A stretch of DNA of 64,000 nt from Pseudanabaena sp. PCC 6802 (GTDB taxonomy: Bacteria > Cyanobacteriota > Cyanobacteriia > Pseudanabaenales > Pseudanabaenaceae). Position 1 is the first letter of the stretch; every line of letters begins with the position of its first letter. The notes beneath the pieces were generated by a model. The model worked only from the letters and a program-made list of their open reading frames with translations, was not told where the DNA came from and made no database searches. Positions 60,304-64,000 of the stretch are shown here, piece by piece. The DNA is taken from contig NZ_KB235914.1 in the NCBI RefSeq assembly GCF_000332175.1, forward strand, positions 2,662,868 to 2,726,867, in the 5' to 3' direction. A program made the position numbers and the translations under genes.

Positions 60304-61314
60304 ATGTCGCGATCGCCAATGCAATCGAAGCCTTCACGCTCAACCAAGCCACCCGGCAGACCGCCAAAACCCGATATGGTTTGGATTTCCGGCGGTACGT
60401 TCCTGATGGGATCGAACGATTACTATCCCGAGGAAAAGCCATTGCATCGCGTCACCGTAGATGGCTTCTGGATTGACAAATACCAGGTCACGAACAGACA
60501 GTTCCAAAAGTTCGTCAAGGCGACAGGATATGTGACTGTTGCCGAACGTCCGCTGAATCCTGCCGACTATCCCGGTGCTCCGCCTGAAAATCTGGTACCG
60601 GGATCGCTGGTTTTTCGCATGACCTCCGGGCCAGTGGATCTGAAGCATATGAGCCAGTGGTGGGTTTGGGTACCAGGAGCCTGCTGGCGTCGTCCAGAAG
60701 GCTCGGGCAGTTCGATCGAACAGCGGAAGCACCTGCCAGTGGTGCACATTGCCTATGAGGATGCTGAAGCTTATGCCCAGTGGTCAGGTGCAGCCCTTCC
60801 CACGGAAGCCGAATGGGAGTTTGCTGCTAGGGGTGGCTTAGAGAATGCGGCCTTTACCTGGGGAGACGATCCCAAGCCACAGGGCAAACTCATGGCAAAT
60901 ACCTGGCAGGGCGAGTTTCCCTGGAAGTATCTCAAACCCCATCCCCCCTCTCCCGAACCTGTCGGCTCTTACCCGCCCAACGGCTACGGACTCTACGACA
61001 TGGCGGGTAATGCATGGGAGTGGACTTGCGACTGGTATAGCGATCGGCATCCCGATGAAGCTGACAAGCCTTGCTGCATTCCACTTAATCCTCGCGGTGG
61101 TTCGATGGAAGGCAGTTACGATCCAGTTCAACCGCAGTTCCCAATTCCGCGCAAAGTAGTGAAAGGAGGATCTTATCTCTGTTCGCCAGAATATTGCGAG
61201 CGTTACCGTCCCTCTGCCCGTCGTCCCCAAATGGTGGATACGGGGATGAGTCATGTAGGGTTCCGCTGTGTGGTGCGGGTAAATTCACAGCCAAAGGAAT
61301 TAGAATACAACTAA
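60304..61314 (+). CDS. Formylglycine-generating enzyme family (SUMF1-like)
   Basis: A 336-residue FGE-sulfatase family protein. WISGGTFLMGSNDYYPEEKP opens the domain. VDGFWIDKYQVTNRQFQKFV, LPTEAEWEFAARGG, GLYDMAGNAWEWTCDWY and KGGSYLCSPEYCERYRPSARR follow. Cys293 and Cys298 have the spacing of the copper-binding catalytic pair of true FGEs (human C336/C341), so it should convert a sulfatase Cys to formylglycine. No signal peptide: it can meet the cytosolic sulfatase at 53108. The pair is separated by an IS and DUF1254 genes but is likely functional together. Confidence 0.93.
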   Translation: MSRSPMQSKPSRSTKPPGRPPKPDMVWISGGTFLMGSNDYYPEEKPLHRVTVDGFWIDKYQVTNRQFQKFVKATGYVTVAERPLNPADYPGAPPENLVPGSLVFRMTSGPVDLKHMSQWWVWVPGACWRRPEGSGSSIEQRKHLPVVHIAYEDAEAYAQWSGAALPTEAEWEFAARGGLENAAFTWGDDPKPQGKLMANTWQGEFPWKYLKPHPPSPEPVGSYPPNGYGLYDMAGNAWEWTCDWYSDRHPDEADKPCCIPLNPRGGSMEGSYDPVQPQFPIPRKVVKGGSYLCSPEYCERYRPSARRPQMVDTGMSHVGFRCVVRVNSQPKELEYN

Positions 61315-61631
61315 GTAGGAAAGCATAAATAAACTAAAAATAGGAAACTAGCAGATTTCCTATTCCCAATGAAAAATTTATAGAGTGAAAAATTTTCATT
61401 GATGGACTTTATGTACGGGCAGGTTTAGCTAAAAGTTTTCGCTTATTACTGAGTTCCTGAACAAAACCTGCCCCCTACACCAATGGATTTTTTACAGCAA
61501 GAAATTTTTTTTGGGCTTTACCGCTAAAAGTCTCATCATTAATGGGGAATAAATCTAAAAATGGTAAAATTGTAGAAGCCAATCGCTCATTTACGAAATA
61601 TTCTAAAACAGAAATCAAGGGGGAGAAGACA
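61315..61631. other. Gene-free region (317 bp) with two inverted repeats
   Basis: No gene is seen. Around 61365-61402, CAATGAAAAATTT pairs with AAAATTTTCATTG across a short spacer. At 61411-61476 a TGTACGGGCAGGTTT arm pairs with AAACCTGCCC over about 37 bp of loop, related to the 42327-42346 palindrome by its TGTACGGGC start. An A/T-rich stretch leads to the next gene. Confidence 0.5.
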
Positions 61632-62969
61632 ATGACAAACATATATCTCAGCGAACAGGAAGCATACGAGATTGGTATTGAGGCATATCATTACCTATAC
61701 CCACTGATTACAATGGACGTGTCGCGTCGCGTCATGACTAATTTTGAGTCAGGCAAGAACCCCGGCATGGGTCCGATGAACGAATTCCAGCATTTGCGAG
61801 CATTTCCGACTGCGGATTTCCGCGAGGTGGTGCGTCCTAACTTCGATACCCTCTACTCTATTGCATGGCTCGATCTTACCAAAGAACCTGCGATCGTTTC
61901 TGTACCAGATACGGGCGATCGCTACTATTTGTTACCCATGCTGGATATGTGGTCTGATGTCTTTGCTGTACCTGGAAAGCGTACCAGTGGCACAAAGGCT
62001 GCAAACTTCGCTGTCGTACTGAAGGGATGGAATGGAAAACTTCCTGAAGGTGCAGAGCGTATTGAGTCACCTACCCCCTACGTTTGGATTATCGGACGTA
62101 CCCAAACTAACGGGCCAAAAGACTACGAAGCAGTCCACAAGATACAAGACGGCTATATCGTCACACCGCTATCGCAGTGGGGACAGAAGTCCGAACCGGT
62201 GAAGGCGGTCATTGACCCCAGCGTGGATATGAAAACACCGCCACTGGTGCAGGTTAACACCATGACTGCTGCCAATTACTTCAGCTACGGTGCAGAATTG
62301 ATGAAGCTCCACCCACCACATATTACTGACTGGTCAATGGTTTCGCGATTGAGTCGCATCGGTATCATTCTGGGTGAAAGTTTTAACTTTGACAATGCTT
62401 CTGCCACAGTTAAGGCGGCTCTAGATCGCGCTGTCGCAGACGGACTCCAATTAATGGAGGAGAAGTTCACAACATTGTCGCAGGTTGTGAATGGCTGGCA
62501 GATGAATACCGATACGATGGGTGTTTATGGCAACTATTACCTGAAGCGTGCGATCGTGGCTATGATCGGCCTCGGTGCCAATCAGCCCCAAGATGCAATC
62601 TATCCGTTGAATGTAGGCGATGCTGACGGGAAACCGATGGATGGAGCGAACAAGTACGTGCTGCACTTCCAGAAAGACGAACTGCCACCCGTAGAGGCAT
62701 TCTGGTCGGTCACCATGTACGATGCCGAAGGTTTCCAGGTTGCCAACCAACTCGACCGCTTTGCGATCGGCGATCGCGACGACTTGAAATACAACGCCGA
62801 CGGTTCGCTCGATATCTACATCCAGCACGAGTCTCCCGGCGCAGACAAGGAATCCAATTGGTTGCCGTCTCCCGCTCAGGATATGTTGGGCGTGACCATG
62901 CGTCTATACGCACCTAAAGCACAGGTGCTGGATGGGCGCTGGGTTCCCCCCGTAATACGGCAGTCTTAA
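61632..62969 (+). CDS. DUF1254/DUF1214 protein C
   Basis: A 445-residue protein; start chosen at the ATG at 61632 (MTNIYLSEQEAYEIGIEAYH), which has GGGGGAGA upstream, over an in-frame ATG 30 codons earlier. DUF1254 has YHYLYPLITMDVSRRVMTNF, VVRPNFDTLYSIAWLDLTKE and YYLLPMLDMWSDVFAVPG. DUF1214 has YVLHFQKDELPPVEAFWSVT, MYDAEGFQVANQ and ESNWLPSPAQDMLGVTMRLY. No signal peptide. It is the most canonical of the three copies in the window. Confidence 0.93.
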   Translation: MTNIYLSEQEAYEIGIEAYHYLYPLITMDVSRRVMTNFESGKNPGMGPMNEFQHLRAFPTADFREVVRPNFDTLYSIAWLDLTKEPAIVSVPDTGDRYYLLPMLDMWSDVFAVPGKRTSGTKAANFAVVLKGWNGKLPEGAERIESPTPYVWIIGRTQTNGPKDYEAVHKIQDGYIVTPLSQWGQKSEPVKAVIDPSVDMKTPPLVQVNTMTAANYFSYGAELMKLHPPHITDWSMVSRLSRIGIILGESFNFDNASATVKAALDRAVADGLQLMEEKFTTLSQVVNGWQMNTDTMGVYGNYYLKRAIVAMIGLGANQPQDAIYPLNVGDADGKPMDGANKYVLHFQKDELPPVEAFWSVTMYDAEGFQVANQLDRFAIGDRDDLKYNADGSLDIYIQHESPGADKESNWLPSPAQDMLGVTMRLYAPKAQVLDGRWVPPVIRQS

Positions 62970-63154
62970 CCGGGCGATCGCTCTAATGAAAAGGGGCGAT
63001 CGCATGGAACCAAGCGCCACAATACAGAGCAAATCCCATACCATTAGAAAAGAATATTCATTTTCTGAGAGGCCATGACCTACAACTTAACGTGGAAGTA
63101 TCAATTTCAGCAACGTTCTGGAAGCTGGAGGGGCTCAATTGCGGAGCATCGCAA

Positions 63155-63823
63155 ATGAACGAGAACGAACCGCCCCAAATACTTCATATTGAGCCGCGTT
63201 GGCCTGTTGCCCTTACAATCCTCGTGGTACTGGGTTTGCTGGTGGTGCTACCCGATCGCATCAGACTGTTCCCTGCCTGGTTTGTCAACTTCGCCGCGAT
63301 CGCGATACTGGTATCGATAACGGCTGTCCCGCTGACCGGCGCAACAGCACGGTGGCGAAGTATCGAGCGCACGATCATGCTGTTCTTCATCGTGGTTGTG
63401 GGGAGCGGAACGATCGTGGGTATGGCATCTCTGATCCGAGAAATGGTGATTCGATCGAAGGCAATCGACGGACTCCTACTTCTTTCTTCAAGCGTTGGTA
63501 TGTGGATCTCCAACGTCCTCACGTTCTCCCTGCTGTACTGGCAGATCGATCGCGGCGGGCCTGAAGCTCGGATGAATGACGCAGGCAAAAGACCGGATTG
63601 GCTGTTTCTCCAAACGGGCACTCCTGAGGGTGTACCGCCCGACTGGCGACCCACGTTCGTCGATTACCTATATCTGGCATTCTCAACGGCAATGGCGTTC
63701 AGCCCTACCGATGCTATGCCACTGACATCGCGCACCAAGATTATGGTTATGATTGAAAGCTCGATCTCTCTTGCGACGATCGTCGTGGTCGCGGCGCGCG
63801 CAATCAGCATTCTCGGCAATTAG
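63155..63823 (+). CDS. Putative membrane protein of unknown function
   Basis: A 222-residue protein starting at the ATG with GGAG upstream (MNENEPPQILHIEPRWPVAL); the frame is open 21 codons earlier. Five helices: ALTILVVLGLLVVLPDRI, WFVNFAAIAILVSITAVPL, IMLFFIVVVGSGTIVGMASL, LLLLSSSVGMWISNVLTFSL and IMVMIESSISLATIVVVAAR. A conserved block before the last helix, PTFVDYLYLAFSTAMAFSPTDAMPLT, resembles cyanobacterial and proteobacterial ion-channel-like proteins. No family name assigned. Confidence 0.75.
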   Translation: MNENEPPQILHIEPRWPVALTILVVLGLLVVLPDRIRLFPAWFVNFAAIAILVSITAVPLTGATARWRSIERTIMLFFIVVVGSGTIVGMASLIREMVIRSKAIDGLLLLSSSVGMWISNVLTFSLLYWQIDRGGPEARMNDAGKRPDWLFLQTGTPEGVPPDWRPTFVDYLYLAFSTAMAFSPTDAMPLTSRTKIMVMIESSISLATIVVVAARAISILGN

Positions 63824-63915
63824 GCTGAAGCATAGTGTTTATCGTGCTGAAAAACAGCAGCGTAACTAATACCAATTTAAGTTGTTATTGATAATACTTC
63901 CCCCCGGAGAAAGAC

Positions 63916-64000
63916 ATGAAGCCAGAAAAACCCTCGACCCGCGTACGCCAAAAAGCACCAAAGGCTGCTGCGATCGCCGGTATCGTGTTTTCGGTTCTGC
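63916..64000 (+). CDS. Partial CDS at the window edge
   Basis: Starts at the ATG at 63916 with GGAGAAAG upstream and reads MKPEKPSTRVRQKAPKAAAI, then AGIVFSVL, probably entering a membrane helix. It continues past the window, so it cannot be identified. The leader has the ATACCAATTT motif found in the 47557-47712 element. Confidence 0.5.
   Translation, partial: MKPEKPSTRVRQKAPKAAAIAGIVFSVL

Noticed and set aside
1-64000. tRNA, rRNA, tmRNA and known cyanobacterial small RNAs
   Set aside because: No T-loop GGTTCGAATCC-type motif in a cloverleaf context, no rRNA-like stretch and no Yfr1-type ACTCCTCACAC motif were found on reading; a covariance search would be needed to exclude diverged ones.

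Overview
The window is chromosomal DNA from a cyanobacterium. It carries typical cyanobacterial genes: gap2, ycf35, a DUF3038/DUF4335 pair, the MEP-pathway gene dxr, and many short cyanobacterial conserved proteins. The HIP1 octamer GCGATCGC occurs throughout, inside and outside genes. Base composition is moderate (about half GC by eye). The genus cannot be fixed from sequence reading alone; a filamentous, repeat-rich species is a reasonable guess. No rRNA, tRNA or CRISPR array was recognised.

Left part (1-33 kb) is mostly core genome. It opens with a surface-glycan pair: a glycosyltransferase gene cut in two by an IS5-family element (839-1713), and an FkbM methyltransferase. A 2-oxoglutarate oxygenase gene then diverges from gap2. 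At 6.5-10.8 kb lies a compact signalling cluster: Cache/HAMP/PP2C phosphatase, ATPase-fold partner, STAS protein and GGDEF diguanylate cyclase. Next come tldD, an RNase II/R exonuclease, a class II aldolase, ycf35, a zinc-ribbon protein, tpiA, a conserved cyanobacterial protein, dxr, the DUF4335/DUF3038 pair, lipA, a Tat-exported metallo-beta-lactamase-fold protein, trpG/pabA, a LysR regulator, a VIT/VWA protein, a C26 peptidase-like amidotransferase, a Met-rich zinc-ribbon protein, and a translationally coupled TPR/AAA-ATPase pair.

Right part (33.7-64 kb) looks accessory. It holds a GH63-type glucosidase, two genes reduced by internal deletion (an amidohydrolase and an OprB-type porin), an intact amidohydrolase, a transglutaminase, several membrane proteins (BrkB/YihY, AI-2E family, DUF1269, DUF202, DUF1622, DUF4239), glutaminase, an SLC13-type permease and a 1257-residue membrane protein with a hydrolase-like serine motif. 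From 53 to 63 kb there is a sulfatase, a HAD phosphatase, three DUF1254/DUF1214 proteins and a formylglycine-generating enzyme homologue with both catalytic cysteines. An ISKra4-family element interrupts that run.

The right half is peppered with a family of 95-155 bp palindromic elements with a GC-rich core (at least seven copies). A second family built on GGGTTTAGCATTTGTC inverted repeats occurs in the left half. Copies of both families overlap the stop codons of neighbouring genes. The strongest candidates for undescribed biology are the sulfatase/FGE/DUF1254 island, the phosphatase-STAS-GGDEF cluster, and the modular repeat families.
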